Source: Candidatus Microbacterium colombiense (lineage in GTDB: Bacteria; Actinomycetota; Actinomycetes; Actinomycetales; Microbacteriaceae). From it: a stretch of 64,000 nt of DNA. The DNA is taken from contig CP119308.1 of assembly GCA_029203165.1 (NCBI GenBank), positions 1,798,001 to 1,862,000 on the forward strand. The letters are read 5' to 3'. Shown piece after piece: positions 1-8,268 of the stretch (positions within the stretch are counted from its first letter, which is position 1; each line of letters starts with the position of its first letter). The notes under the pieces were generated by a model that did not search any database, was not told the DNA's origin, and worked only from the letters and a program-made list of their open reading frames with translations. The position numbers and the translations under genes are program-made.

Positions 1-2
1 TG

Positions 3-1136
3 GGCGATGTGGTGCTCGTGTACGAACCGTGGGCGTCGTCGGCGGTGAACGGCGGGGCGATCGTCGGAGTCACGCAGACGTGGGTGTACCCGCAACTCGC
101 GCTCGTGCCGATGCTGCTCGCCAAAGGGCTCTCGATGCCGCTGGTGCCGCTGCTGGGAGCATCGAGCGCGTACCTGATCGCCTGGGCGGTCATGGTCACG
201 GTGCTCGACGTGCTCGCGTTCGCGGTGCTGCTCGGGCGTTCCCCGTCTCGCCCGCGGATCACTGCTGCGTGGTTCTGGTCCGTAGCGCTGCTGCTGCTCG
301 GGCCGATCGCCCTGTACCGGATCGACGCGGTCACCGTCCCCATCGCCGTCGTGGGCGGGCTCTGGCTCGCCACGCGGCCCGCGCTCGCCGCAGCGCTGCT
401 CACGATCGGCGCCTGGATCAAGATCTGGCCGGGCGCACTCGTCATCGCCGCCGTCGTGGCTGCGCGGGCGCGCCTGCGCATCCTGCTCGCCGCCGCGGCG
501 GTGACGGCGGGCGTCGTGGTCGGCCTCGTGCTCCTCGGCGCCGACGACGAGATCCTCGGATTCCTCACCCAGCAGACGGGGCGAGGGCTGCAGATCGAAG
601 CGGTCGCGGCGACCCCGTTCCTCTGGCTCGCGGTGGCGGGAGCTGCCCGCATCGAGTACAGCTACGAGATCCTCACCTTCCAGATCTCGGCGGACGGGGT
701 CGACATCGTCCAGTCCCTCCTCACGCCGCTGATGGTCGTCGTCGTCGCTGCCGTCACCGCGATCGGTGCGGCGAAGACGGTGCGGGGAGCGTCGTTCTCT
801 CGTCTGTTCCCGCCACTCGCGCTGTCGCTCGTCGTCGCTCTCATCGTGACGAACAAGGTCGGGTCTCCCCAGTTCCAGACGTGGCTCATCGCCCCGGTCG
901 CGATCTGGCTCGTACTGGACGTGACACGCGCACGCGTTCCCGCGCTGCTCGTCGCCGTGCTCTGCGCACTCACCTGTCTCGTCTACCCGCTCAGCTATGA
1001 CGCGCTGCTGTCCGCGCAGCTGCTGCCGGTGCTCGTCCTGTCGCTGCGCAACCTGCTTCTCATCGTGCTGCTCATCGTCGGCATCCGCGCTCTCGTGCGT
1101 GTGCCCGCCGTCCGTCCCTCTACCCATCGGGAGTGA
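3..1136 (+). CDS. GT87/DUF2029-type polytopic mannosyltransferase, 5'-truncated by window edge
   Basis: This is a very hydrophobic protein with roughly nine to ten membrane segments. The loop after the N-terminal part carries short polar stretches such as YEPWA and RIDAVTVP, as in the DUF2029/GT87 family of polyprenol-phosphate-mannose-dependent mannosyltransferases of actinobacteria. Members of that family add mannose to lipid or glycan acceptors on the outer face of the membrane. The frame is open to the first base of the window, and the first recognisable residues are already inside a family-like region, so the true start lies upstream; a GTG at 9 is only an internal valine. The stop is 3 bp before the next gene, so the two are probably co-transcribed. 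The family call rests on topology and a few motifs. The exact acceptor cannot be told. Confidence 0.6.
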   Translation, partial: GDVVLVYEPWASSAVNGGAIVGVTQTWVYPQLALVPMLLAKGLSMPLVPLLGASSAYLIAWAVMVTVLDVLAFAVLLGRSPSRPRITAAWFWSVALLLLGPIALYRIDAVTVPIAVVGGLWLATRPALAAALLTIGAWIKIWPGALVIAAVVAARARLRILLAAAAVTAGVVVGLVLLGADDEILGFLTQQTGRGLQIEAVAATPFLWLAVAGAARIEYSYEILTFQISADGVDIVQSLLTPLMVVVVAAVTAIGAAKTVRGASFSRLFPPLALSLVVALIVTNKVGSPQFQTWLIAPVAIWLVLDVTRARVPALLVAVLCALTCLVYPLSYDALLSAQLLPVLVLSLRNLLLIVLLIVGIRALVRVPAVRPSTHRE

Positions 1137-1139
1137 ACC

Positions 1140-1469
1140 ATGCTGATCGCCTTCTCCGTCGCACCGAGCGGAACCCCCGCCGAAGGTCCCGAACGCACGG
1201 ATGCATCCGTGCACGACGCCGTCGCCGCGGCCGTGAAGGTGGTGCGCGAGTCGGGCCTCCCGCACCGCACCACCAGCATGTTCACCGAGATCGAGGGGCC
1301 GGACTGGGACACGGTCATGGACGTCGTCAAGCGCGCCACCGAAGCCGTCATGCCGTTCGGGTCGCGCGTCTCCCTGGTGCTCAAGGCCGACATCCGCCCC
1401 GGATACTCCGGTGAGCTCGATGCGAAGATCGAGCGGCTGGAGGCGGCGATCGACGAGTCGGGGGAGTAG
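1140..1469 (+). CDS. Thiamine-binding-like protein (MTH1187/YkoF-type, DUF77)
   Basis: This is a 109-residue soluble protein of the MTH1187/DUF77 fold. It opens with MLIAFSVAP, followed by a segment with SVHDAVAAAV, a central SGLPHRTTSMFTEIEG and a late VSLVLKADIRPG strand, the usual block order of the family. Members are small ferredoxin-like proteins, some of which bind thiamine or its pyrimidine; whether this one does is unknown. The ATG lies 3 bp after the stop of the upstream membrane glycosyltransferase, so translation is probably coupled. Its 3' end faces the DUF2000 gene on the other strand, 27 bp away. Confidence 0.75.
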   Translation: MLIAFSVAPSGTPAEGPERTDASVHDAVAAAVKVVRESGLPHRTTSMFTEIEGPDWDTVMDVVKRATEAVMPFGSRVSLVLKADIRPGYSGELDAKIERLEAAIDESGE

Positions 1470-1496
1470 CCCGGCCCTACCGAGCCGTCTGCGCGG

Positions 1497-1952
1497 TCAC
1501 CCGTGAAGGCGGGCTCCCTTCAGGATGCGATCCACCGCGTTGCGAGGCCCGCGCAACGCGAGTCCGACGAGGTCGAGGTCGGCGGATCGCACGGACGCCA
1601 CTGCGGCGCGATTCGCGTCGTCGTGTCCCGTGTCGAACAACGGACGCGTGTAGATGGCGACCGAGATGTCGCCGCGCGCGGTCGCCTTCGTGCGAGCGCT
1701 CTGCAGCAGCGCGAGCTCTCCCGTCATCACGAGGACGGGTTGTCGCAGCATCGGAAGGTAGACGGTCCCGTCGCCGTCGACGTACGGCTCTCCCGTCAGA
1801 CCGTTCGCGCTCACGGCGATGCCCGACATGAGGAAGGCCGTGACGTTGAGCTCCTGCCACGGTGCAAGGTCGCTGCTCAGAAGAACGGCGACCTTGGTGT
1901 CGAAGAGTGGGAAGGATGCCGGATGGGCGGGGGCGATCGTTGTCGTGCTCAT
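1497..1952 (-). CDS. DUF2000 family protein
   Basis: The product has 151 residues and is recognisable as DUF2000 by the order FDTKVAVLLSSDL, PWQELNV, then LTGEPYVDGDG, and a late LRGPRNAVDRIL helix. The family is of unknown biochemical function and is common in actinobacteria and proteobacteria next to regulators. The ATG at 1952 was chosen because homology-like sequence begins 15 residues later and the 21 codons upstream of it look random. It is divergently arranged with the AraC-type regulator at 2002, with only 49 bp between the two starts, so it is a natural candidate target of that regulator. Confidence 0.7.
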   Translation of the reverse strand: MSTTTIAPAHPASFPLFDTKVAVLLSSDLAPWQELNVTAFLMSGIAVSANGLTGEPYVDGDGTVYLPMLRQPVLVMTGELALLQSARTKATARGDISVAIYTRPLFDTGHDDANRAAVASVRSADLDLVGLALRGPRNAVDRILKGARLHG

Positions 1953-1989
1953 GACTCCACGATCTCGCCGGGCGCATGGTCTCGTCTTG

Positions 1990-1995
1990 TACGTT
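1990..1995 (+). promoter_or_regulatory. -10 box of leaderless AraC-type regulator gene
   Basis: TACGTT is followed by exactly six bases and then ATG 2002. This spacing leaves no room for a leader. It also fixes the start, since an open frame extends far upstream. Confidence 0.5.
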
Positions 1996-2001
1996 TCTTG
2001 C

Positions 2002-2793
2002 ATGACGCAACGCACCCGGGCATGGCACCCACCCGTGCCCGCGTTGCGAGAGGTCTATCACGCCTCGTTCGGCCACGCCTATCCGATGCACTCGCACGAC
2101 GGGTGGGCGGTGATGCTCGTCGATGAAGGGGCCGTCGCCTACGACCTGGATCGATCACAGCATCTCGCCACGCCGCAGGCGCTGACGTTGCTCCCACCGG
2201 GCGTTCCCCACGACGGCAGATCCACGGTCGAGGGGAGGATCTATCGCAAGAGGGTCCTGTACCTCGACAGCGCATGGCTGCCCGAGCGCGCGACTGGTGC
2301 CGCGGCCGTGCAGCCCACGCTCGCCGATGCGGAGGCGCTGGCTGAAGCGAAGCGCATCCACGCCGCGTTGCGCGATCCCGGTGATCTGATGGCCGCGGAG
2401 CACTGGACGCTCATGCTCCAGCGACGCGTCCTCGCCCGCTTGGGCGCGCCGCACGCGACCCTGCGGGATGCGCCCATGGCGCGCCGGGTTCGCGACTACC
2501 TCGACGAGCGGTTCACCGAGTCGTTCACGATCGCGGAGATCGCCACGCAGCTCGGTGCCCACCCCAGCCACCTGGCTCGAGTCTTCTCGCAGAACTACGG
2601 TCTTGCGCCGCACCAGTACGTGGTCAGCCGTCGCATCGACCTCGCCCGACGGCTGCTCGTGGACGGCGCGCGACCGGCGATGGCCGCCGCTGACGCCGGC
2701 TTCCACGACCAGGCGCATATGACGCGGCACTTCCGCCGCGTGCTCGGGACGACGCCGGGGGCGTTCACACACCCTTCGAGACCGCTAAGCTGA
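2002..2793 (+). CDS. AraC family transcriptional regulator with cupin-like sensor domain
   Basis: The 263-residue protein has an N-terminal AraC-type cupin arm (residues about 10-110, with HAYPMHSHDGWAVM and LLPPGVPHDGR). The C-terminal double helix-turn-helix spans about 160-255: IAEIATQLGAHPSHLARVF is the first HTH, and the second is followed by the GFHDQAHMTRHFRR signature with GTTPGAF. It should sense a small ligand and activate or repress nearby genes. The divergent DUF2000 gene and the DHA1 exporter 4 bp downstream are the likely targets. The start at 2002 is favoured over the longer frame because the cupin begins soon after it and a -10 box sits six bases upstream. Confidence 0.88.
   Translation: MTQRTRAWHPPVPALREVYHASFGHAYPMHSHDGWAVMLVDEGAVAYDLDRSQHLATPQALTLLPPGVPHDGRSTVEGRIYRKRVLYLDSAWLPERATGAAAVQPTLADAEALAEAKRIHAALRDPGDLMAAEHWTLMLQRRVLARLGAPHATLRDAPMARRVRDYLDERFTESFTIAEIATQLGAHPSHLARVFSQNYGLAPHQYVVSRRIDLARRLLVDGARPAMAAADAGFHDQAHMTRHFRRVLGTTPGAFTHPSRPLS
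2786..2791 (+). promoter_or_regulatory. -10 box of leaderless DHA1 exporter gene
   Basis: TAAGCT lies inside the last codons of the AraC gene. Six bases separate it from GTG 2798. Confidence 0.45.
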
Positions 2794-2797
2794 TCCG

Positions 2798-4021
2798 GTG
2801 AATCCCTCGACTGAATCGAGGGGTGCGGCGAAGAGGGCGCTCCTCTCTCTCGCCATAGGCAGCTTCGGAATCGGCATGACCGAGTTCGTCATCATGGGGC
2901 TGCTGCCCAACATCGCATCCGACCTGCTCCCCGCCCTCTCGGCGACGAGCACGGAGGATGCGCTGAGTCAGGCCGGCTGGCTGATCTCGCTCTACGCCTT
3001 GGGTGTCGTGATCGGCGCGCCGACGATCGCGGGCTTCGTCGCGCGATACCCGCGGCACCGCGTGATGATCGTGCTCGCCCTCGCGCTGACACTCTTCAAC
3101 GCTCTCACCGTGGTGCTCCCGACGTTCGAACTCGTCGGGGTCTCCCGTTTCCTGGCCGGGCTCCCGCACGGTGCCTACTTCGGCATCGGCGCACTCGTCG
3201 CCGCTGACGTCATGGGCCCGGGCAATCGCGCCAAGGGTGTCGCGTTCATCCTCACCGGGCTCACCGTCGCCAACGTGGTCGGGGTGCCGCTGGGCACGTA
3301 CCTCGGTCAGCAGTGGGGATGGCGTGCGGCGTTCGCGGTCGTCACCCTCGTGTTCGCCCTCGCCGCGCTGTGCATCGCGGTGTTCGTGCCGAAGCATCCC
3401 GGGCAGCCGGGCCGCACGATGCGTCAGGAGCTCGGCGTCTTCCGCATCCCGCAGGTGTGGTTCACGCTCGGTGTCGGTGCGATCGGCTTCGGCGGCTTCT
3501 TCGCCGTCTACAGCTACATCGCTCCGCTCGTGACCGAGATCGCGGGCACGCCGGACTGGGTCGTTCCGATCGTGCTGGTGTTGATGGGGATCGGGATGAC
3601 GGCGGGAAACCTCGTCGGGGGTCACCTCGCCGACATCGATCTGCGACGCACACTCCTGATCGGCCTCGCGGCGATGGCCGGCGTCTTCGCGCTGCTCGCC
3701 CTCGCCTCGTTCTGGATCGTGAGCCTGAGCCTGATGGTGCTGATCGTCGGTTTCGTCTCGTCGGTGCTCAGCCCGACCATTCAGACGCGTCTGATGGACG
3801 TGGCCGGCGACAACCAGTCGATCGCGGCCGCGATGAACCACTCGGCGCTCAACATCGGCAACAGCCTCGGTGCGTTCCTGGGTGGTGCCGTGATCGCCGC
3901 AGGGTGGGGCTTCACCGCACCGGCGTGGACGGGAGCGGCGCTCGCGGTGGCCGGTCTTCTGATCGCACTGCTGTCGTTCCGCATCGAGGCGCGCCGCCCG
4001 GCTGCGCTCGTCGCGTCGTAG
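2798..4021 (+). CDS. MFS transporter, DHA1 (AraJ/drug:H+ antiporter) family
   Basis: A 407-residue inner-membrane protein with twelve predicted membrane segments. It starts with FGIGMTEFVIMGLLPNI, the classic DHA1 N-terminal signature seen in AraJ and chloramphenicol-efflux type carriers. The loop after helix 2 has GAPTIAGFVARYPRHRVM (motif A region), and helix 5 has GVPLGTYLGQQWGWRAAF (motif C, the antiporter motif). It should export a small hydrophobic compound or sugar in exchange for protons; the substrate is unknown. It begins with GTG 4 bp after the AraC-type gene, which suggests local control by that regulator. It also has its own -10 box inside the end of that gene. Confidence 0.88.
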   Translation: MNPSTESRGAAKRALLSLAIGSFGIGMTEFVIMGLLPNIASDLLPALSATSTEDALSQAGWLISLYALGVVIGAPTIAGFVARYPRHRVMIVLALALTLFNALTVVLPTFELVGVSRFLAGLPHGAYFGIGALVAADVMGPGNRAKGVAFILTGLTVANVVGVPLGTYLGQQWGWRAAFAVVTLVFALAALCIAVFVPKHPGQPGRTMRQELGVFRIPQVWFTLGVGAIGFGGFFAVYSYIAPLVTEIAGTPDWVVPIVLVLMGIGMTAGNLVGGHLADIDLRRTLLIGLAAMAGVFALLALASFWIVSLSLMVLIVGFVSSVLSPTIQTRLMDVAGDNQSIAAAMNHSALNIGNSLGAFLGGAVIAAGWGFTAPAWTGAALAVAGLLIALLSFRIEARRPAALVAS

Positions 4022-4024
4022 AGT
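4019..4024 (+). promoter_or_regulatory. -10 box of leaderless NUDIX gene
   Basis: TAGAGT begins on the stop codon of the exporter gene. Six bases then lead to GTG 4031. Confidence 0.45.
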
Positions 4025-4030
4025 GACGGG

Positions 4031-4657
4031 GTGATCGACCCCGAAGACGACGTCGATGAGACGCTGCCCGTCGCCGGCACGGTCGTGCTGCTGCGCCCGT
4101 CCCGCAAGGGATTCGAGGTGCTGCTGATGCGTCGACCGGACCGCGGCTCTTTCGCGGGCGCCTGGGTGTTCCCGGGCGGCAAGGTCGAAGACACCGACGT
4201 CCGAGAGGGGGACGGCGAGATCGAGAACGCGCGACGTGCAGGGATCAGGGAGACGTTCGAAGAGGTGGGACTCCTCGTCGACGGACTCGTGGCGCTGTCG
4301 CGGTGGAGTCCGCCGCGCGAGGCGCCGACCCGCATCCGCACGTGGTTCTTCCTCGCGACCGCGCCGGACCACCGCCCGGAACCGTCGGCGGACGAGGTCG
4401 CCGAGCTGATCTGGGCGAGCCCTGCCGAGGCCCTCGCGCGCCACGGCGCGGGGGAGTGGAGGCTGTTCCCTCCGACCTGGGTGACGCTCCACACACTCTC
4501 CGCGTTCACAGATGTACCCTCCGCGCTGTCGTCCGGAGCGGGAGTCGAATCGTTCCGTACGCGGGTGCTCGACGGGGGCGGCGCCTTCGCCTGGGATCAG
4601 GGGCGCCTGGAGGCGGAGACGCTCCCGTGGAGATTCGTGGCCAGCGACCTCAGCTGA
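4031..4657 (+). CDS. NUDIX hydrolase
   Basis: The 208-residue protein contains a Nudix box at about residues 49-81. It reads FPGGKVED, a short insertion, then ARRAGIRETFEEVGL, so the REtFEEvGl metal-binding core is intact and the box carries a few extra residues after GGKVED. The N-terminal AGTVVLLRPS and MRRPDRGSFAGAW strands resemble the CoA-pyrophosphatase/NUDT19-like branch, but the substrate cannot be assigned. The last eight bases overlap the 3' end of metX, which converges on it. Confidence 0.85.
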   Translation: MIDPEDDVDETLPVAGTVVLLRPSRKGFEVLLMRRPDRGSFAGAWVFPGGKVEDTDVREGDGEIENARRAGIRETFEEVGLLVDGLVALSRWSPPREAPTRIRTWFFLATAPDHRPEPSADEVAELIWASPAEALARHGAGEWRLFPPTWVTLHTLSAFTDVPSALSSGAGVESFRTRVLDGGGAFAWDQGRLEAETLPWRFVASDLS

Positions 4658-5858
4658 CCATCAGGCGACGCAGATGCGCCCCGACGGCCTCGCTCTCGAT
4701 CAGGAATCCGTCGTGTCCGAAGTCGCTGACCAGCACGACCGCGTCGTGGCCGTCGAGCGTGTTCGGGATGCTGCGGGCGATACGATGCTGGCCGTCGACG
4801 GGGAACAGGCGATCGCTGTCGATCCCCAGCACGAGGGTGGTCGCGGTGATGGTGCGCAGGGCCTCCTCGACCCCGCCGCGGTCGCGGCCGACATCGTGGG
4901 AGTTCATCGCCTCGACCAGCGTGATGTAGCTGTTGGCGTCGAAGCGGCGCGTGAACTTGTTGCCGTGGAAGTCGAGGTACGACTCGACGGCGAAGCGTCC
5001 GCCGTGTCCGAGCGGTGACACATCCGACTGCCACGAGCGCTGGAACCTCTGATTCAGCTCGATCGGGCTGCGGTAGTTCAACAGGGCCATGCGGCGCGCG
5101 AGGGCCAATCCGCGGTGCGGTCCGTCGCCGTCGCCGAGGTCGTAGTACTCCCCGCCCTGGAAACGGGGATCCATGCGGATCGTGCCCAGCTGCACGGTGT
5201 TCAACGCGATCTGGTCGGCTGTCGTCACCGGCGGCGACGACAGCACGGCCAGGCGCTCCACGCGCTCCGGATGCGTCGCGGCCCACTCGAGGGCATGCAT
5301 GCCGCCCATCGATCCGCCGATCACGGCGGCCCAGCGGTCCACGCCCAGCGCATCGGCGAGCAGGACCTGGGCTGCGACCTGGTCGCGGATCGTCAGGTAC
5401 GGGAACCGGGAGGCCCACTCGTAACCGTCGGGCGCGATGCTCGCGGGGCCGGTCGATCCCTGGCACCCACCCAGCATGTTCGGCGCGATGACGAACCAGC
5501 GCTCGGTGTCCAGAGGTGCGCCGGGTCCTGTGAGGTCTTCCCACCAGCCTGCCGTGGGGTGGCCGGCTCCCGCCGGTCCGCGCACGTGGCTGTCGCCGGT
5601 GAGGGCGTGCAGCACCAGCACGGCGTTGTCACGCGCGGCGTTCAGTTCGCCCCACGTCTCGTAGGCGAGGCGGATGCCGGGCAGCTCGGTGCCGTTCTCG
5701 GTGCGGAACGCCCCGAGCGATGCGAAACGACGACCACCGACGGGGTCGCCGTCGCGCCAGGCGCCGGTTGCGGGTGGTCGCGCGCGGAGAAGGCGCACGT
5801 CGGCCTCCGTCACGGGTGCCGAGGGCACCGTGTCCTCGGAGGTCGTCTGCCAGTCCAT
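4650..5858 (-). CDS. metX: Homoserine O-acetyltransferase
   Basis: MetX transfers an acetyl group from acetyl-CoA to L-homoserine, the activated precursor of methionine. The 402-residue protein has the alpha/beta-hydrolase fold with LHALTGDSH near the oxyanion region, APNMLGGCQGSTGP, the nucleophile elbow GGSMGG with Ser183, and the late SFGHDGFL-like segment, here SDFGHDGFL, holding the catalytic His. The ATG at 5858 (MDWQ) was chosen because the residues further upstream are random and Arg/Pro rich. metY lies upstream on the same strand but is separated by a strong hairpin. Its product O-acetylhomoserine is the substrate of MetY, and homoserine is supplied by Hom, encoded at 38.5 kb. Confidence 0.95.
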   Translation of the reverse strand: MDWQTTSEDTVPSAPVTEADVRLLRARPPATGAWRDGDPVGGRRFASLGAFRTENGTELPGIRLAYETWGELNAARDNAVLVLHALTGDSHVRGPAGAGHPTAGWWEDLTGPGAPLDTERWFVIAPNMLGGCQGSTGPASIAPDGYEWASRFPYLTIRDQVAAQVLLADALGVDRWAAVIGGSMGGMHALEWAATHPERVERLAVLSSPPVTTADQIALNTVQLGTIRMDPRFQGGEYYDLGDGDGPHRGLALARRMALLNYRSPIELNQRFQRSWQSDVSPLGHGGRFAVESYLDFHGNKFTRRFDANSYITLVEAMNSHDVGRDRGGVEEALRTITATTLVLGIDSDRLFPVDGQHRIARSIPNTLDGHDAVVLVSDFGHDGFLIESEAVGAHLRRLMVS

Positions 5859-5957
5859 GTGTCCATTCTCGCCTGGCCCGGCCGTGGCGACCCGAACGTT
5901 ACGGCTTCCGGGCGCGGCGCGGGGTCGTCGTGCCGTCGAGGGCGCGCGTCCTGCACG

Positions 5958-5993
5958 CACGAATGCCCCGGACCGGAGTCCGGGGCATTCGTG
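5958..5993 (-). terminator. Hairpin between metY and metX
   Basis: A 16-bp perfect stem (5958-5973 with 5978-5993) closes a CGGA loop, 17 bp after the metY stop. The core arms ATGCCCCGGAC/GTCCGGGGCAT recur at 18745-18771. There is no clear U-run, as is usual in high-GC actinobacteria. Confidence 0.7.
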
Positions 5994-6009
5994 ATGCTGC
6001 GTATCTGAC

Positions 6010-7332
6010 TCAGGCGCGAGCGGCCTCAGAGACCCGGCGAGCGGCGGCGAGCGCCTGGTCGAGGTCGGCCTTGAGGTCGTCGATGTTCTCGATGCCCACA
6101 GAGAGGCGCACGAGACCCGGGGTGACGCCCGCGGTGAGCTGCTGCTCCGGCGTCAGCTGGGCGTGCGTGGTGGACGCCGGGTGGATGACGAGCGAGCGCA
6201 CGTCACCGATGTTGGCGAGGTGGCTGAACAGCGACAGGCTGTTGACGAACTCGCGACCGGCCTCCACGCCGCCCTTGAGCTCGAACGAGAGCACCGCGCC
6301 GACACCCTTGGGGGCGTACTGGTTCGCCTTCGCGTACCAGGGCGAGGATGGCAGACCCGAGTAGTTGACCGTCGCGACATCGTCACGGCTGTCGAGCCAC
6401 TCGGCGATCTCCTGCGCGTTCTGCACGTGGCGCTCGATGCGCAGCGACAGCGTCTCGATGCCCTGGATGAGGTTCCAGGCGCTCTGCGGGGAGATCGCGG
6501 AGCCGAGGTCGCGCAGCAGCTGCACGCGCGCCTTGATGATGTAGGCGAGCGGGTCGCCGACAGCGGCGGTGTAGCTGGCGCCGTGGTACGAGGGGTCCGG
6601 AACCGTGAGGCCGGGGAACTTGTCGACGTTCTTCGACCACTCGAACGAGCCGCCGTCGATGATCGCGCCGCCGATGGTGGTGCCGTGGCCGCCGAGGAAC
6701 TTGGTGACCGAGTGCACGACGATGTCGGCGCCGAACTCGAACGGACGGATCAGGTACGGGGTCGCGATCGTGTTGTCGACGATGAGCGGCACGCCGGCCT
6801 CGTGAGCGACGTCGGCGACCGTGCGGATGTCGAGGATGTTGATCTGCGGGTTGCCGATGGTCTCCGCGAAGAACAGCTTCGTGTTCGGGCGCACCGCGCG
6901 GCGCCATTCCTCGGCGTCGTCCTGGTTCTCGACGAAGGTGACCTCGATGCCGAGCTTCGCGAGTGTGTACTTGAAGAGGTTGTAGGTGCCGCCGTAGATC
7001 GAGCTGGAGGCGACGAAGTGATCGCCCGCCTCGGCGATGTTCAGGATCGCGAACGTCGATGCGGCTTGTCCGCTGGCGAGGACGAGGGCGCCCGTTCCGC
7101 CTTCCAGGGCGGCGAGACGCTGCTCCAGCACATCCTGGGTGGGGTTCTGGATGCGGGTGTAGATGTTGCCGAACTCGGCCAGTGCGAACAGGTTCGCTGC
7201 GTGGTCCGCGCTGTCGAACACGTACGAGGTGGTCTGGTAGATCGGCGTGGCACGAGCCTTGGTGACCGGGTCGGGCGCGGCACCCGAGTGGATCTGCTTG
7301 GTCTCGAAGCGCCAGGTCTCGGGTGCGGACAT
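6010..7332 (-). CDS. metY: O-acetylhomoserine sulfhydrylase (bifunctional O-acetylhomoserine/O-acetylserine type)
   Basis: A PLP enzyme of the Cys/Met metabolism family that makes L-homocysteine from O-acetylhomoserine and sulfide. At 440 residues it has the normal length for MetY. The cofactor lysine is Lys211 in VHSVTKFLGGHG, and YTRIQNPTQDVLE and ALVLASGQAAS near the N-terminus form the phosphate-binding region. The C-terminal LIHPASTTHAQL and RLSVGIEN are standard family blocks. It starts at ATG 7332 behind a GGGGGA ribosome site and a leader of about 45 nt. It works directly after MetX in the assimilation of sulfide into methionine. Confidence 0.95.
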   Translation of the reverse strand: MSAPETWRFETKQIHSGAAPDPVTKARATPIYQTTSYVFDSADHAANLFALAEFGNIYTRIQNPTQDVLEQRLAALEGGTGALVLASGQAASTFAILNIAEAGDHFVASSSIYGGTYNLFKYTLAKLGIEVTFVENQDDAEEWRRAVRPNTKLFFAETIGNPQINILDIRTVADVAHEAGVPLIVDNTIATPYLIRPFEFGADIVVHSVTKFLGGHGTTIGGAIIDGGSFEWSKNVDKFPGLTVPDPSYHGASYTAAVGDPLAYIIKARVQLLRDLGSAISPQSAWNLIQGIETLSLRIERHVQNAQEIAEWLDSRDDVATVNYSGLPSSPWYAKANQYAPKGVGAVLSFELKGGVEAGREFVNSLSLFSHLANIGDVRSLVIHPASTTHAQLTPEQQLTAGVTPGLVRLSVGIENIDDLKADLDQALAAARRVSEAARA

Positions 7333-7383
7333 GTGTTCCCCCTGGAACGTGTGGATGGGCGGATGGCGGATGCCGTTTCAGCG

Positions 7384-7423
7384 AGAGTACGGAATATTCC
7401 CACCTGTCAACAATGAGTGGGAA
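7384..7423 (-). promoter_or_regulatory. metY promoter with overlapping palindromes
   Basis: On the minus strand TTGACA (plus 7405-7410) lies 15 bp before TACTCT (plus 7384-7389). An offset TTGTTG (7408-7413) would give 18 bp. A perfect 10-bp palindrome GGAATATTCC (7391-7400) fills the spacer, and TTCCCAC/GTGGGAA arms (7397-7403, 7417-7423) straddle the -35. Both look like operator sites; the regulator is unknown. Confidence 0.4.
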
Positions 7424-7467
7424 ATGTGACGTAACAGTCTGAGACGCCGAGAAGACGCGGAACATCG

Positions 7468-7473
7468 TACGGT
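7468..7473 (+). promoter_or_regulatory. -10 box of SDR gene
   Basis: TACGGT is followed by GGAGGC and then ATG 7480. The six-base gap fits leaderless transcription. The GGAGG in it could also act as a ribosome site if transcription starts further upstream. Confidence 0.45.
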
Positions 7474-7479
7474 GGAGGC

Positions 7480-8262
7480 ATGGTCAACAGACGTGCAGTG
7501 GTGACAGGTGCGAGCTCGGGAATCGGTGCGGCGACGGTGCGTGCGCTCCGTTCGCGCGGATGGGACGTCGTCGGCGTCGCGCGGCGGGAGGATCGGCTTG
7601 CGGCCCTCGTCGCCGAGACCGGCGCTTCGGCGATCGCGTGTGATCTGACCGATGACCTGGCGGTCGACGCGCTCGTGGCAGAGCTCGAGAAGTCCGGCCC
7701 CGTGCACGCGCTCGTGCAGGTCGCCGGCGGTGCGCGCGGCACGGATCGCGTCGAGAACGCCTCGACCGACGACTGGCAGTGGATGTTCGACGCGAACGTG
7801 CTGGCGACGCAGCGACTCGTCGCCAGCCTGCTTCCGCAGCTGCGTCGTGCGGCCGCGGCCGACGGGCACGCGGACACCGTCTTCGTCACGTCGACCGCAG
7901 CGCAGACGGCGTACGCCGGAGGCGCGGGCTACAACGCCGCCAAGGCCGCAGAGGCGATGCTCGTTCGGGTGCTGCGCCAAGAGCTCAACGGCGAGCCGAT
8001 CCGTGTCGTCGAGATCGCGCCGGGCATGGTGCACACCGAGGAGTTCACGCTGAACCGGCTCGGAGGGGACTCGGTCGCGGCGGAAGCCGTCTACGCCGGC
8101 GTCGAAGCGCCTCTCGTGGCAGACGACGTCGCCGACGTGATCGCCTACGCGCTCGAATCGCCCGGTCACGTGAACCTCGACCTGATCACGATGCGGCCGG
8201 TCGCGCAGTCCGCCCAGCATCTTCTCGCCCGCGGTCCGCTGCGTGTGCGTTCCCTCGACTGA
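7480..8262 (+). CDS. Short-chain dehydrogenase/reductase
   Basis: A classical SDR of 260 residues. The NAD(P)-binding TGASSGIG is at 9-16, an acidic CDLTDD at about 54-59 follows, the catalytic Ser138 is in TSTAAQ, and Tyr151 and Lys155 form the YNAAK motif. The ARR sequence after beta-2 suggests preference for NADP. The nearest general type is the YdfG-like 3-hydroxy acid dehydrogenase group, but the substrate is not evident. It is followed 6 bp later by ung, so the two are probably co-transcribed, although there is no functional link. Confidence 0.88.
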   Translation: MVNRRAVVTGASSGIGAATVRALRSRGWDVVGVARREDRLAALVAETGASAIACDLTDDLAVDALVAELEKSGPVHALVQVAGGARGTDRVENASTDDWQWMFDANVLATQRLVASLLPQLRRAAAADGHADTVFVTSTAAQTAYAGGAGYNAAKAAEAMLVRVLRQELNGEPIRVVEIAPGMVHTEEFTLNRLGGDSVAAEAVYAGVEAPLVADDVADVIAYALESPGHVNLDLITMRPVAQSAQHLLARGPLRVRSLD

Positions 8263-8268
8263 GGGTCG

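Noticed and set aside
2765..4492. Long open frame on the minus strand opposite the exporter and NUDIX genes
   Set aside because: It mirrors two genes with clear motifs. Its translation is Arg/His/Glu-rich low complexity, a usual effect of high-GC codon bias on the opposite strand.
7333..7383. SAM riboswitch or other RNA switch before metY
   Set aside because: The predicted leader is only about 45 nt, and no conserved riboswitch helices are visible.
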